NCBI GenBank assembly: GCA_029582165.1
Contig: CM055884.1
Coordinates: 19,499,037-19,563,036, forward strand
DNA length: 64,000 nucleotides
Direction: 5' to 3'
Source: Portulaca oleracea
Taxonomy: Eukaryota; Streptophyta; Magnoliopsida; Caryophyllales; Portulacaceae
Shown piece after piece: positions 11,990-23,475 of this stretch (position 1 is the stretch's first letter; each line of letters starts with the position of its first letter). The translations under genes and the position numbers were made by a program. The notes below the pieces were generated by a model. That model worked only from the letters and a program-made list of their open reading frames with translations. It was not told the DNA's origin and did not search any database.

Positions 11990-12661
11990 TTAACAAGTAG
12001 TCGAAGTAGTCTTAGTAGATATCTTTAAGTTAACCCTTACTAGGTCTTCTGGCTGAAACACAACTTTCCTTCTCTTCTTGTCAAAAAAGACAACAACACA
12101 CTTGCCCCTGAGGGCTTTCAAAACCTCATTCATTAGTCTCATAAAAGTAGAAAGAGAATTAGTTAGACCACAAGGCATGGCTAACCATTCATAGAGACCT
12201 CCTTTAGTTTTGATAGTAGTGTCCCTTTCTCGAATTCGAATCTAGTGGTACCCACTTCTTAGATCAATTTTGAGCTGGATCATCTTTGAGGGCAATCCTG
12301 GTGGTATCTCTTCTGGTAACACATGTGGGGATCGTTCCATCAGAGAGGTGATGATAGGGTGGCCTTTTGTGGGGTTTTCATGGCTAGGGTTCTCATTGGT
12401 AGGCCTTTTGTGTTTAGGGTTTGTGTTTAGGTCTGAGGGAATGATCTTCTTATGCTCACTAAATTCAGGACGTTCAGTGGTCATAAAAGTGATGAGATTT
12501 GGATCATTCACATGGGGTTGGGACGATTTGGATGTTTTTAGTGGAGCTAGGGTTACCTTCTTGTTTTGGATTACAAAAGTGTAGGTATTACTCCTTCCAT
12601 CGTGCATCACACTCCTGTCAAATAACAACAGTCTTCCAAGCAAAATATGACAGGTATCCAT
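11990..12661 (-). pseudogene. pol relic of unit I4 with long protease C-terminus
   Basis: The frame 12661-12242 encodes MDTCHILLGRLLLFDRSVMH and on through the linker, corresponding to the C-terminal half of a gypsy retropepsin plus the protease-RT linker. It ends at the family-wide stop after LRSGYH. The RT-integrase fusion follows at 12178-11990. The protease C-terminal half is present here and in I5 only. Confidence 0.75.
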
Positions 12662-12671
12662 AGGGAGTACA

Positions 12672-14059
12672 TTACACCATAGTGAATCTTGATAAGACTC
12701 GCCAATAGAAAAAGCTTACCAAATAGTGTTGATTCACTTGTAAGCCTTTACCCTGGTTGAGCCATTGGATGGTATATGGCGTGGGGTGAGGGCTTGTTGG
12801 AAGTTGAAGCTTGTTCACCATAGTAAGAGAAGCTGAGTTAGTACAACTTCCACCATCAATAATCAAAGAACAAACTTTGCCCTTCGTAGTACAACGAGAA
12901 TGGAAGATGGCTTCTCGTTGTTGTTGATCTACAAGAACAACAGCGCTACTAAGAACTCTCCTCACAACCAACATCTCTCATTCATCTGGTTCCTCCACAA
13001 CGTCCTCAATAGAGTATCCGTGGTCAGCGTGTGCCTCCTCCTCTACATCTTCTGGTTCAGAATCAAAGAGAGCGTTTTGATGCTCCATGAGAGTGATTGC
13101 TCTCTTATTGGGGCATCCAGAGGCTATATGACCGAGCCCTTAACACCTGAAATACCTCCTCCTATCCATGGGTGTGGCTTGAATAGGTTTTAGGACGGTT
13201 TGGGGCTGATTTTGTTGTGCTTTTGTGGCTGGCGTTTGGGGAGGGTTAGGGTTTTTTTGTGGAGTGTAGGTTTGAGAGGAATACGGGGTTCTAGGGCTTC
13301 TACACGTCGTCACCTTTCCCCTTATCTTTCGTTGCTGCTCAACTTTGTTAGCCAAAGTACTAAATTTATCAAGTGTAGTATAGGGTTGAAGCTCGACAAC
13401 ATACCTTATGGTTTCATTCAATCTAGCTAGGTACCTCTCAAGAGTTTGAAGTTCATCCTCCTTCAGATCACACCTCCATAGCAGATGTTCGAACTCCTTG
13501 GTGTACTTCTCGACGCTTTTAGCTCCTTGGATAAGTTGTTGAACCTTAAAGTAGTTGTCTTTAAAGTAGCTCACAGGAAGAAACTTAGAGTGAAGTTTCT
13601 TCGTCATCTTCTCCCAAATTCGACTCTTTTCTTTCCCAACATGTTGTCTCTTCTTCTGTAAGTTAGTCCACCATATACTAACATGTTTTCGCAGTTTAAG
13701 AGCAATATACTTGACCTTCTTTGCATCAGGTACATCTTTGAGGTCAAAGACTCTCTCCACAGTTTGAATCCTGTCAAGAAAGACTTTAGGATGAAGATTA
13801 CCTTCAAATTCAGAAATATTAACTTTTAAGTCAAGTCTCTTTCTCTAGGCTCACGTCTAGGTGGTATTTGACGAGGCCTTCTAGGGGTGCTCAATGCTTC
13901 TACTTCACTCTCCTCTTCTACTGAATCTTTGAGCTCATATTGTTGCAGATGCATGTATCTTTCGAATTGTTTTGAAAGGTAAGCATTCTTTCCTTCCAAT
14001 TCAGCTTTCTCCTGCAATAGTTGCTCAGTAGTGGTATTTTCGTTGCTGCCACTGTCCAT
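12672..14059 (-). pseudogene. gag-protease relic of unit I4
   Basis: Start codon at 14059 (MDSGSNEN). The N-terminal frame shifts near 13835. The Gag core is open from 13760 to 13140, and the zinc-knuckle region follows with a stop. The protease N-terminal half (12974-12672) has LIIDGGSC and then a frameshift at a T run near 12710 that throws the C-terminal half into another frame; I5 carries the same frameshift. The 206-base segment 12585-12790 is present. Confidence 0.75.
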
Positions 14060-14242
14060 GATGCTGGGATGCACGAGGAAATCATGTTTGGGAATGCTTT
14101 TGGGGCGTTGGGATTGTGTTTGGGACGTTTGGATGGATTGGTTTGGGATGGATGACGGAATCATGTTTGGGAAATGTTTTTGGGGCGTTGGGATTGTGTT
14201 TTGGGTTGCACTGAGAAGAAACCTAAGCTCTGATACCAATTT

Positions 14243-15778
14243 TGATGTATAGTTGGATCAAAGACAAGGGTTTTAATCAATTATACATCATGGGGTAGCA
14301 TGCAACCAATCTAGGGTTTGGGAGAGTTCACGTGAAGGCTGAGGATGGGAGAGGATACACGTGAATATATGGAGATTTTAAAGTTTTGAAAGAGAGTATG
14401 GATTAGGGTTTGAGATGGAAATTTGAGAGAGACAGGGAGAGATGGACGTAAGGTTGAGGGATTTAAGAAATGAGAATGGATTAGGGTTTGAGGGATTTGG
14501 CGTAAGAGTGGAGAGAAATAAGGGACTTGAAAATAGCCTTAAGAAATCAATAGGATAGGTAAAAGAACTGGATAGTTCAAGAGAATAAAACTTCATACAG
14601 AAACACCACAAGTTGAAACAACTAGGGCTACTTGCTCTTCCTCTTAGTTAAAGAAACACCTTCTAAGAGTAGGAAATAAGCGCCTCACCACTTGAATTGC
14701 CACATTCAAGATACAATAGAAGAGATCAAACGAGATGTTGAGAAACACTCAGGGATAAGCAAAAGCTTGTTTGTATTCATAATTCAAAGTTGGTTACTTG
14801 AACGAGTACAAGCCTATGCTATTTATACTAGACTAAGTCCTTCTCCTACTAGGACTATCTAACTTGACGCCTAAGCAACCAACTCCTACTAGGAATTAGT
14901 TTCCTAATCTTAAGGGAACTAGTTACGAAAGTATGAATCCTTCTAGGACTTGGCATTCCTAATTCATGATGGATTAATTATAAAATTAGCAATCCTTATC
15001 AAGGATTCCCAGACTTGGCGCCAAAGCTAAAGAGGAGTATTCAAATTGGATTCCTCAAAAAACCACTCTAGACTCTCCTAGAACCTTCTAGACTATTCTA
15101 GACTCTTCTAACTTGATGTCGAAGCTTTTTGATATTACTTGGCATCTCACACAACTAAAAATAATAAAATTACATCAATAAACTTGCTACTTAAAAGAAA
15201 ATGTTGAAAATGTGAACTTTAGCTTGAAAATGCCAAAATTGTGAACTTCATCTTGGAAATGCCAAAACTGGGAAATTCATCTTGGGCTTTGTACTTGGTT
15301 CTTTTGGACGTGGAATTTGAGCCTCTAGGGCTGTTCGGTCTCGTTACGAGCTGAATTTTATCTCTTTTATAGGGAGTCTTGCTTGTTTTAGCCCCGTTTT
15401 ATTTGTTAGTTATGAAGTTTTCTTAGTCTTTTAGGTCAATAAGGTGTTGAGCAAAAACCGAGCAAAAATGGAACAAAATGTCACACAGTATGGAGAGCAG
15501 AAGCAGAAGTTTGGATAGCCGGGAGACTCGCCTGAGTCTGTCTATGACTCGTCCGTGACATGGACCTGTGACTTTGTGGCTTGCAAATCTCACCTAAGGA
15601 GGAGTGAAGGCCACAAGGCCGACTCGCCCGAGTTAGCTTGATGACTCGCCCGATTCAGAAAGTGAATCGCCCGAGTCACTCTGATTTCTGCAGAAACTGC
15701 TGACGTGTGCTGCGGGATTATTTTTAGGGTTGGGTTTGTAATTATCTTCCTTCTATAAATACCCACATGTTTTCAACA
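14243..15778 (-). repeat. Family A LTR L5
   Basis: Full-length copy with an exact primer-binding motif at 14238-14227, a minus-strand TATA box near 14819-14826 and TG/CA ends. A short deletion near 15645 reduces the number of GACTCGCCCG motifs relative to L1. L5 is 5' LTR of I4 and 3' LTR of I5. Confidence 0.75.
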
Positions 15779-15781
15779 CTA

Positions 15782-16456
15782 TTAACAAGTAGTCGAAGTA
15801 GTCTTAGTAGATATCTTTAAGTTAACCCTTACTAGGTCTTCTGGCTGAAACACAACTTTCCTTCTCTTCTTGTCAAAAAAGACAACAACACACTTGCCCC
15901 TGAGGGCTTTCAAAACCTCATTCATTAGTCTCATAAAAGTAGAAAGAGCATTAGTTAGACCACAAGGCATGGCTAACCATTCATAGAGACCTCCTTTAGT
16001 TTTGACAGTAGTGTCCCTTTCTCGAATTCGAATCTAGTGGTACCCACTTCTTAGATCACTTTTGAGTTGGATCTTATGCTGAGATGGCAATCCTAGTGGT
16101 ATCTCTTCTGGGAACACATGTGGGGATCGTTCCATCAGAGAGGTGATCATAGGGTGGCCTTTTGTGGGGTTTTCGTGGATAGGTTCTCGTTGGTAAGCCT
16201 TTTGTGTCTAGGGTTTATGTTTTAGGTCTGAGGGAATGATCTCCTTATGCTCACTAAACTCAGGATGTTTAGTGGTCATAAAAGTGATGAGACTTGGATC
16301 ACTCCCATGGGGTTGGGACGATTTGGATGTCTTTAGTGGAGCTAGGGTTACCTTCTTATTTTGGATCACAAAAGTGTAGGTATTACTCCTTCCATCGTGC
16401 ATCACACTCTTGTCAAATAACAATCGTCTTCCAAGCAAAATATGACAGGCATCCAT
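15782..16456 (-). pseudogene. pol relic of unit I5
   Basis: Contains the protease C-terminal half (MDACHILLGRRLLFDKSVMH, from 16456), a linker broken by a frameshift near 16208, the family-wide stop after GYH, and the RT-integrase fusion (15970-15782) with [23 protein letters not shown] and [14 protein letters not shown]. Otherwise as I4. Confidence 0.75.
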
Positions 16457-16466
16457 AGGGAGTACA

Positions 16467-17855
16467 TCACACCATAGTGAATCTGGATAAGACTTGCCAA
16501 TAGAAAAAGCTTACCAAAAAGTGTTGATTCACTTGTAAGCCTTTACCCTGGTTGAGCCATTGGATGGTGTATGGCGTGGGGTGAGGGCTTGTTGGAAGTT
16601 GAAGCTTGTTCACCATAGTAAGAGAAGCTGAGTTAGTACAACTTCCACCATCAATAATCAAAGAACAAACTTTCCCCTTGATTGTACATTGAGAATGGAA
16701 GATGGCTTCCCGTTGTTGTTGATCTTCAGGAACAAGAGAGCTACTAAGAACTCTGCTCACAACCAGCATCTCACCATCATCTAGTTCCTCCACAACCTCC
16801 TTAATAGAGTCTCCATGATCAGCGTGTGCCTCCTCCTCGACATCTTCCGATTCAGGTTCAAAGAGAGCGTTTTGATACTCCATAAGGGTGATTGCTCTCT
16901 TGTTGGGGCATTCAGAGGCTATATGACCGAGCCCTTGATACCTGAAACACCTCCTCCTATCCATGGGTGTGGCTTGAATAGGTTTTAGGACGGTTTGGGG
17001 CTGATTTTGTGGTGCTTTTGTGGCTGGCGTTTGGGGAGGGTTAGGGTTTTTTTGTGGAGTGTAGGTTTGAAAGGAATATGGGGTTATTGGGCTGCTACTC
17101 GCCATCTCCTTTCCCCTTCTCTTTTGTTGCTGCACAACTTTGTTAGCCAAAGTACTTAATTTATCAAGTGTGGTATAGGCTTGAAGCTCCACAACATACC
17201 TTGTACTTTCATTCAATCCAGCTAGGTACCTCACAAGAGTTTGAGGTTCATCCTTCTTCAGATCACACCTCCATAGCAGATGTTCGAACTCCTTGGTGTA
17301 CTCCATGACGCTTTTAGCTCCTTGGATAAGTTGTTGAAGCTTAAAGTAGTTGTCTTTAAAGTAGCTCACAGGAAGAAACTTAGAGTGAAGTTTCTTCTTC
17401 ATCTTCTCCTAAGTTCGAATCTTTTCTTTCCCAACATGTTGTCTCTTCTTCTGTAAGTTAGTCCACCATATACTAGCATATTTTCGCAGTTTAAGAGCAA
17501 TATGCTTGACCTTCTTTGCATCAGGTACACCTTTAAGATCAAAGACTCTCTCCATAGTTTGAATCCAGTCAAGAAAGACTTCAGGATCAAGATTACCTTC
17601 AAATTTAGGAATATCAACTTTTAAGTCAAGTCTCTCTTCTCTAGGCTCACATCTAGGTGGTGTTTGACAAGGCCTTCTAGGGGTGCTCAATGCTTCTGCT
17701 TCTCTCTCCTCTTCTACTGAATCTTTGAGCTCATATTGTTGCAGATGCATGTATCTTTCGAGTTGTTTTAAAAGGTAAGCCACCTTTCCTTCAAATTCAG
17801 CTTTCTCCTGCAGTAGTTGCTTAGTAGTGGTATTGTCGTTGCTGCCACTGGCCAT
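16467..17855 (-). pseudogene. Best-preserved gag-protease ORF of the array (unit I5)
   Basis: From the start codon at 17855 a single frame of about 462 codons runs to 16467 with only one internal stop, at 17411-17409, where a Trp codon (TGG in the other units) has become TAG. Domains in order: coiled-coil-like N-terminus (about 10-45); Gag core from about residue 65 with a WWTNLQKK motif near 130; Pro/Gln-rich linker near 260-295; zinc knuckle at about 303 in which the second Cys is Tyr (CFRY); acidic stretch; retropepsin motif LIIDGGSC near residues 399-406. The protease C-terminus is out of frame after a T-run shift. Unlike other units, the N-terminal CT run keeps the frame open. A hAT-like element sits in the leader just upstream. 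Confidence 0.8.
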
Positions 17856-17867
17856 GATGATGGGATG

Positions 17868-18152
17868 CAGTGCCGGCAAAATTTCGTCCGACCCAAATTA
17901 CCCGAATTGTCATACCCGGAAAAAACCGGGTCTGGACATAGATTTTTCGTCCGAATTTTGATATTGACCGAATTGACCAAATATTCGAACAAAAAATTTC
18001 TCTTTTTTCTATTGTCCGAACCCGATTTTTGCTTCGTCCGAATTGTCCGACCCGATTAGACCCGAAATAAAACCGGGTCCGGACATGAATTTCTCGTCCG
18101 AATTTTGATATTGTCCGAATTTGTCCGACCCGAAGAATTTTTGTCAGCGCTA
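17868..18152. mobile_element. hAT-like miniature element hAT-1 in the I5 leader
   Basis: The insertion is absent from the same site in the other family A units. It is flanked by exact 8-bp duplications ATGGGATG at 17860-17867 and 18153-18160. Imperfect terminal inverted repeats: CAGTGCCGGCAAAA at the left, TAGCGCTGACAAAA read from the right. The interior is rich in TCCGACCCG/CGGGTC words and contains a direct duplication of about 57 bp (17924-17980 and 18070-18127). No coding capacity. Known: 8-bp duplications and short TIRs are typical of hAT elements. Confidence 0.8.
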
Positions 18153-18319
18153 ATGGGATGGATGAGGAAATCGTGTTTGGGGAATTGGGATTTTGTTTGG
18201 GACGTTTGGATGGATTGGTTTAAGATGGATGAGGGAATCGTGTTTGGGAAATGTGTTTGGGGCGTTGGGATTGTGTTTTGGGTTGCAATGAGAAGAAACC
18301 TAAGCTCTAATACCAATTT

Positions 18320-19402
18320 TGATGTATAATTGGATCAAAGACTAGGGTTTTGATCAATTACACATCAAGGGGTGACGTGCAACCAATCTAGGGTTTAGGA
18401 GAGTTCACGTGAAGGCTGAGGATGGGAGAGGATTCACGTGAATATGGGGAGATTTGAGAGTTTTGAGAGAGAGTATGGATTAGAGTTTGAGAGGGAAATT
18501 TGATAGAGAGAGGGGGACGTGAGGTTGAGGGATTTAAGAGATGAGAATGGATTAGGGTTTGAGGGGTTTGATGTGAGAGTAGAGAGAAATAAGGGATTTG
18601 AAAATAGCCTTAAGAAATCAACATGATAGGTAAGAGAACTGGATAGAGCAAGAGAATCAAACTTGATACAAAAACACCACAAGTTGAAACAACTAGGGCT
18701 ACTTGCTCTTCCTCTTAGTTAAAGAAACACCTTCTAAGAGTAGGAAACAAGCTCTTCCTCACCACTTGAATTGCCACATTCAAGATACAATAGAAGAGAT
18801 CAAATGAGATGTTAAGAAACACTCAGAGATAAGCAAAAGCTTGTTTGTATTCATAATTCAAAGTTGGTTACTTAAACGAGTACAAGCCTATGCTATTTAT
18901 ACTAGACTAAGTCCTTCTCCTACTAGGACTATCTAACTTGACGCCTAAGCAACCAAATCCTACTAGGAATCGGTTTCCTAATCCTAAGGGAATTAGTTAC
19001 AAAAGTATGAATCCTTCTAGGACTTGGCTTTCCTAATCCAATATGGATTAGTTACAAAATTAGCCAACCTTATCTAGGATTCCTAGACTTGGCACCAAAG
19101 CAAAAGAGGAGTATCCAAATTGGATTCCTCAAAAACCACTCTAGACTCTTCGAGAACCTTCTAGACTATTCTAGACTCTTCTAACTTGATGTCCAAGCTT
19201 TTTGATATTACTTGGCATCTCACACAACTAAAAATAATAAAATTACATCAATAAACTTGCTACTAAAAGAAAATGTTGAAAATGTGAACTTTAACTTGAA
19301 AAGGTCAAAACTGTAAACATCATCTTGGAAATGCCACAACTGTGAAATTCATGTTGGGCTTTGTACTTGGTCCTTTTGGACGTGGACTTTGAGCCTCTAG
19401 GA
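18320..19402 (-). repeat. Family A LTR L6 (truncated)
   Basis: R/U5 and the proximal U3 are present, with a one-mismatch primer-binding site at 18315-18304. Similarity to the other LTRs stops after GAGCCTCTAGG at about 19402, so the distal U3 with palindromes is missing. This is the right-hand end of the array. Confidence 0.75.
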
Positions 19403-19870
19403 CGTTTGGACGTCCTCTTGGAACAATGTGCACACCATATGAGTTGGTCTTTGGGCCTCCACAATAGATCCTTCTTCTATGGCCCGTTGTACCTCCTTGT
19501 AGATGAAATTGATCTCCTTTGCTGGGCTTGGTGTGGATGGATTTACATCATTGGGAACAGGTTGGGGAATTAAATAGGGAGATTTCCTTTCAGAATTTAC
19601 CAATTGATGATGATGATGGTAGTGGAGTTATAAATGAGAGCCCTAAGTCGGGTGACAACGATCGAGTTTACCAATTAGGCTGAGGTTGAAAATGGTGAAA
19701 ATGGAGAGGATGATTATGATGTAGATGATGATCTTGTGAAAATGGGGAGGTTGAAGATTATGATGTAGATGATGATGTTGTGAAAATGGGCTGAGGTCGA
19801 AGATGATGAAAACGAGTTTACCGATTATGATGTAGATGATGATGTTGTGAGAATGGGGAAGGATTTAATT
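19403..19870. other. Unclassified junction region with GAT-rich repeats
   Basis: A minus-strand frame at 19603-19397 encodes 68 residues (starts MVNSERKSPYLIPQPVPN) that I could not place in a family with confidence; it may be a transposon remnant. From about 19690 to 19860 the plus strand repeats a degenerate unit of GATTATGATGTAGATGATG three times, which would encode an Asp-rich stretch in one frame but is interrupted by stops. No complete gene is visible. Confidence 0.4.
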
Positions 19871-20121
19871 AAAAAAATTAGACTTCTGGGAAGGGGTTTT
19901 TTTTTACCCAGGAGAAATGAACAGGAAAGGGAAAAAGAAGAGAGAGAAAGAAAGGGAAACGGGGTTTAAAATTTAATCCAAGCTGGAATCAGAAAAAAGG
20001 AAAAATATAAGGGTATGTGCTTTAAATCTGATGTGGCACCCAAAACTAAAGTCAACACGGTCATACACATGGCCAAGGTGCCATGTTAGAAAACCACCGA
20101 GTCGTTGTCTCTTAACTCATC

Positions 20122-20231
20122 GGTGTCCCACCCAAATACAATTTTATTTTATTTTTTGGACCACCAGAATACAAACTGAAAGTAGGGATTATCGCCATCC
20201 AATTTGCAAAAGTCGAGATTATTAATCCAAT

Positions 20232-20289
<58 letters not shown>

Positions 20290-20393
20290 GTTATAATAAT
20301 TCTGACTTTTATGAATTGGACAATAATAGTCCCTACTATCAATTTAGATTCTGGTAGTCCAAAAAAAAAATTGGATTGTAGTGGTACCTTATC
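20122..20393. mobile_element. Fold-back element with an AT-repeat loop
   Basis: Two arms of about 105-115 bases (20122-20235 and 20288-20393) are imperfect reverse complements, roughly 80 percent by eye. Shared blocks include GGACCACCAGAAT / ATTCTGGTAGTCC and AAGTAGGGATTAT / ATAGTCCCTACTA. The loop is a pure (AT) tract of 52 bases at 20236-20287. The structure fits a miniature inverted-repeat element whose centre expanded as a microsatellite. Target duplications could not be defined. Confidence 0.6.
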
Positions 20394-20626
20394 CACCTCC
20401 ACATTCTTTTTATTTTTTTCATTCCTACCCCATATTGTTTTTATTTTTTTGGTTCCTGCCCCAGCTGGAAGTAATTGCTTCTACTTTTCCTTTTTTTTTT
20501 CTCACAGCACTCACGTGACACTCCCCTGAAAAGTTTGAAAATAAAAAGACAAACTCTTCTTTTTTCCCATCCATTGATTGAAGATCCCTTTTGGTCGATA
20601 TCTCTAGTGCTCACATGCTCACATAA

Positions 20627-20694
20627 ACACACACACATATATATATACACACACACACACTCACACACACACACATGTGTGTGTGTGTGAGGGG

Positions 20695-20740
<46 letters not shown>

Positions 20741-20781
20741 TGGGGGGAGAAAGATGTAAGTGTCTTTATGTTTGTGTGTGT

Positions 20782-20861
<80 letters not shown>

Positions 20862-20923
20862 TGTGTGAGCGAGAGAGAGTGTGAGAGAGATAGATGTGTA
20901 TGAGTGTGTATGTGGAAGAGAGA

Positions 20924-20975
<52 letters not shown>

Positions 20976-21075
20976 TGTGTTTGTGTGCACACGAGAGGGA
21001 GGGAGAGGGAGAGGGAGATGTGTGTGTGTGCGCGCGCGAGATAGGGAGAAAGTGAGATGTGTGTGTGGATGAGAG
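20627..21075. repeat. Compound GT/CA and GA microsatellite block
   Basis: Successive tracts of CA, TA, GT and GA dinucleotides, with GA runs at 20700-20736, 20830-20850 and 20936-20974 and a GT run at 20776-20830. Long open frames across it on both strands are a by-product of dinucleotide repetition, not genes. From 21076 to 21420 the DNA is unremarkable and non-coding. Confidence 0.9.
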
Positions 21076-21419
21076 AAAGATCTCGTAACATGACATAAAG
21101 AGATGTGTGTGTTACAGAGAGAAAGATCTTGTAGCATGACATGGAGAAATGGATGGGTAAAATTGTCAATTATGTATTATATATGTTATAATGTTATTAA
21201 ACTCTTCCTTACACCGCAAGTTGGACTGTAAGAAATAAGAGTTAAAAGAGTATAGGAGGGTAAATCTCACTCCTCTTTACTCCCCCTAACCCACTCTCAC
21301 TCCATTCCCAAACTTGGGTAAGGAGTAACCATCCTCCTTAACCTCCCTTAACCCTCCCTAACCCTTCTCCTAAGCAGAACATAAATTTACAACCTACTCT
21401 TCTGAGACGCCCTTTTTCC

Positions 21420-21777
21420 CCCCTCTCTCTATCTTCTCACCTTTTCTATTTTCGGTTAAACAACCCACACGCCCTCTCTCTCTTTCCTATCCAACCCACA
21501 CCACGGCAACCACCACACCACCACAGTAACAACCGCTTCCTGAGCTCCTCCCAACGACTGTCGACCTCTAGCACCACCAGAAGGTCGTCGTCGCTGTGAA
21601 AAAACAGCCTCAACCATCCCTCTTTCTCAGATTTCATGACCTGCCCAACCCTCGATTCCATCGACCACCAACACCACCACCGTCGCACCAACTGCCATAG
21701 AATGCCCCGTTTCCAAAGTCACCGGAATGGACAGAAAACCCCTAGTGTAGCCTTCTCCATGCTCTATGTTTTGTAAC

Positions 21778-21821
<44 letters not shown>

Positions 21822-22100
21822 TCGCCACCTTTAGGCCCGAATCCGACGACAACCGCCAACCATATTGCCCCAGCACCACCAACAGCCGCCGTGACTATCG
21901 GGCTACCGCCAGTGCCACCAAGCCACCACCAACGCATGTCCAGATGCAAGGAGACAATGCCCCTACAAGTACCGATTCGAACCCCATCGCATGAGTAGCC
22001 AGGACCCTAGCACCACCTACCGTTGTCGTTCACCGCCTCTTCCGTCGCCGTCGCCCTTAGCGTTGCCACTTGCAACATCATCTACTAGAAGTAATAAAAT
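21420..22100. other. C-rich low-complexity stretch without a supported gene
   Basis: Repeated CCACCAC/ACCACCG triplet-like sequence on the plus strand with a pure CT run at 21778-21817. No frame stays open with a recognisable domain. It could be a decayed leader or coding fragment, but nothing here supports that. Confidence 0.4.
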
Positions 22101-23126
22101 TCGAACCTAGTACTGTTGTATGTGTATTTTTTTTTTAAGTTGTTAGGTGTTCTTAATATTAGTATGATTTTTCAATTTTTAGGCGAAATTGAATCACTTT
22201 AAAACACTAGGGTAGATTGGATGGTGGTTAGTATTAATTTCATATAAAAAGTTTAGTTCTTGGTTTGGTTTTAATAATTATCTGAGTTCTTATGTTAATT
22301 ATCAATTTTTACATAAAACGTTTTTGTTGTTAACTCCTATTATTCGATTTTTCAAGTTCTTGATGTGTTATTAGGTGTTTAAGTAAGTTTTGGATAATAA
22401 AGATTTGATCTTGGACAGTTATTGTTGGTTTATTATGATTAAGTATTTGTTAAGTTGACTTAAAATGATTATCTTGGGAGATAGTACTATTATTCTAGTT
22501 AGGGTTGGACTTGATCGTTCCATAATAATCAATAAGGTGTGTTAAGGTCTCGGTTAAGTGTCGGAATGTCAAAATTTTAGTCTAGGGTAGAGTTGATTAG
22601 ATCTATGGTTGATAAAATGAGATATACAAATCGGGTTTTGAATAGCTCGTTAGGTTACATTGAAAAATCCACCATTAATTTTGTAGGCTATTTTAATTGT
22701 CAAATCTTGGTCTAAGTGTTACTTCATGAATTAGATTTAATATAAATTTTACGGTTCAAGTATTTGAGGTGTAAAGCTCGAGCTATGAACTGTTAAATAG
22801 GACCATGTAGAAAGCTAGGTCTACCTGTTGTGTGTTGTTTTTAAATCCTTCGGGGTGAGATTTAGGTTTTGTGATCAAAACTGGAAGATGTAGTAGACTC
22901 GTCGAAGTTTCCCAAAAGTTAAGAACCAATACCATAGGATGTCGGGAGATCGAGTTATGACCTTTACAGTAGGGGATAGAAATATGGCATGCTCCCATTT
23001 CTTAATTAGATAAATTAGATAAGATGTGTTTTACGTAAAGTAATTATGGAAATGTAATGTGTTCGTGTTTAAGAACATTAGATCCCTTAAAGTATTTTAG
23101 AATTATCTGGGTAAGTAAGAAGTGAC
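22101..23126. other. AT-rich non-coding stretch
   Basis: No open frame of note, no recognisable domain, RNA gene or repeat boundary. Sequence around 22780-22990 has the look of an old LTR (no coding, mixed composition), but no partner copy is in the window. Confidence 0.4.
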
Positions 23127-23161
23127 TGTAGGAGGCAAAAAATTGTCGACCAATTAGAAAA

Positions 23162-23217
23162 TGACACGTGGAAAATAAGTTACATTTATTCGGTCAATTA
23201 TTATCCGCCACGTGTCA
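23162..23217. promoter_or_regulatory. Inverted pair of G-box (ACGTG) motifs in LTR D U3
   Basis: TGACACGTGG at 23162-23171 and its exact reverse complement CCACGTGTCA at 23208-23217, 36 bases apart and about 190-250 bases upstream of the TATA box. ACACGTGG/CCACGTGT is the core bound by plant bZIP and bHLH factors, including abscisic-acid-response factors. Regulatory activity here is inferred from position only. Confidence 0.5.
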
Positions 23218-23475
23218 AATTAATTACGATGGTGTATTTAACTGAATTTTAAATGGAAATATATCATGGCCAATGACATCGTGACTATTGTCAATTATGA
23301 TGCAGAAAATGGTAATTATTTCTTTATTCAAAATTAAAGGAATAATTAATTAACTTGGGCCCAGGTCCAAAGCCTTACTCAAACCCTAGGGGCTAGGCCT
23401 CCAAAGCCTATAAATAGGGGTCCTCTCCCTTCATTCTGAACCCCCCGAAGATTTGACAGTCAGCATCCAGAGGCT

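Larger units (their letters stand above)
1..19402 (-). mobile_element. Head-to-tail array of a defective Ty3/gypsy family (family A)
   Basis: Six LTR copies and six internal regions alternate in one orientation: I0 (1-597), L1, I1, L2, I2, L3, I3, L4, I4, L5, I5, L6. Every internal region is bounded by one LTR on each side, and neighbouring units share that LTR instead of having two LTRs and separate target duplications. Successive LTR starts are about 3486, 3601, 2704, 3854 and 4077 bases apart. Each LTR is followed, on the minus strand, by the primer-binding motif TGGTATCAGAGC or a one-mismatch form, then by gag, protease and a pol relic. No unit encodes a complete reverse transcriptase or integrase. 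The array runs off the left edge and ends inside L6. Known: LTR-LTR unequal recombination can make such arrays. Inference: this array grew by tandem duplication. Confidence 0.85.

Noticed and set aside
20441..21169. Long open frames across the GT/GA block on both strands (up to 242 codons).
   Set aside because: They consist of dinucleotide-encoded Leu-Ser, His-Thr or Arg-Glu repeats, open in several frames at once; no codon structure or domain.
21420..22100. First exon of a Pro/His-rich host protein.
   Set aside because: No long frame, no splice-supported continuation, and only low-complexity similarity.
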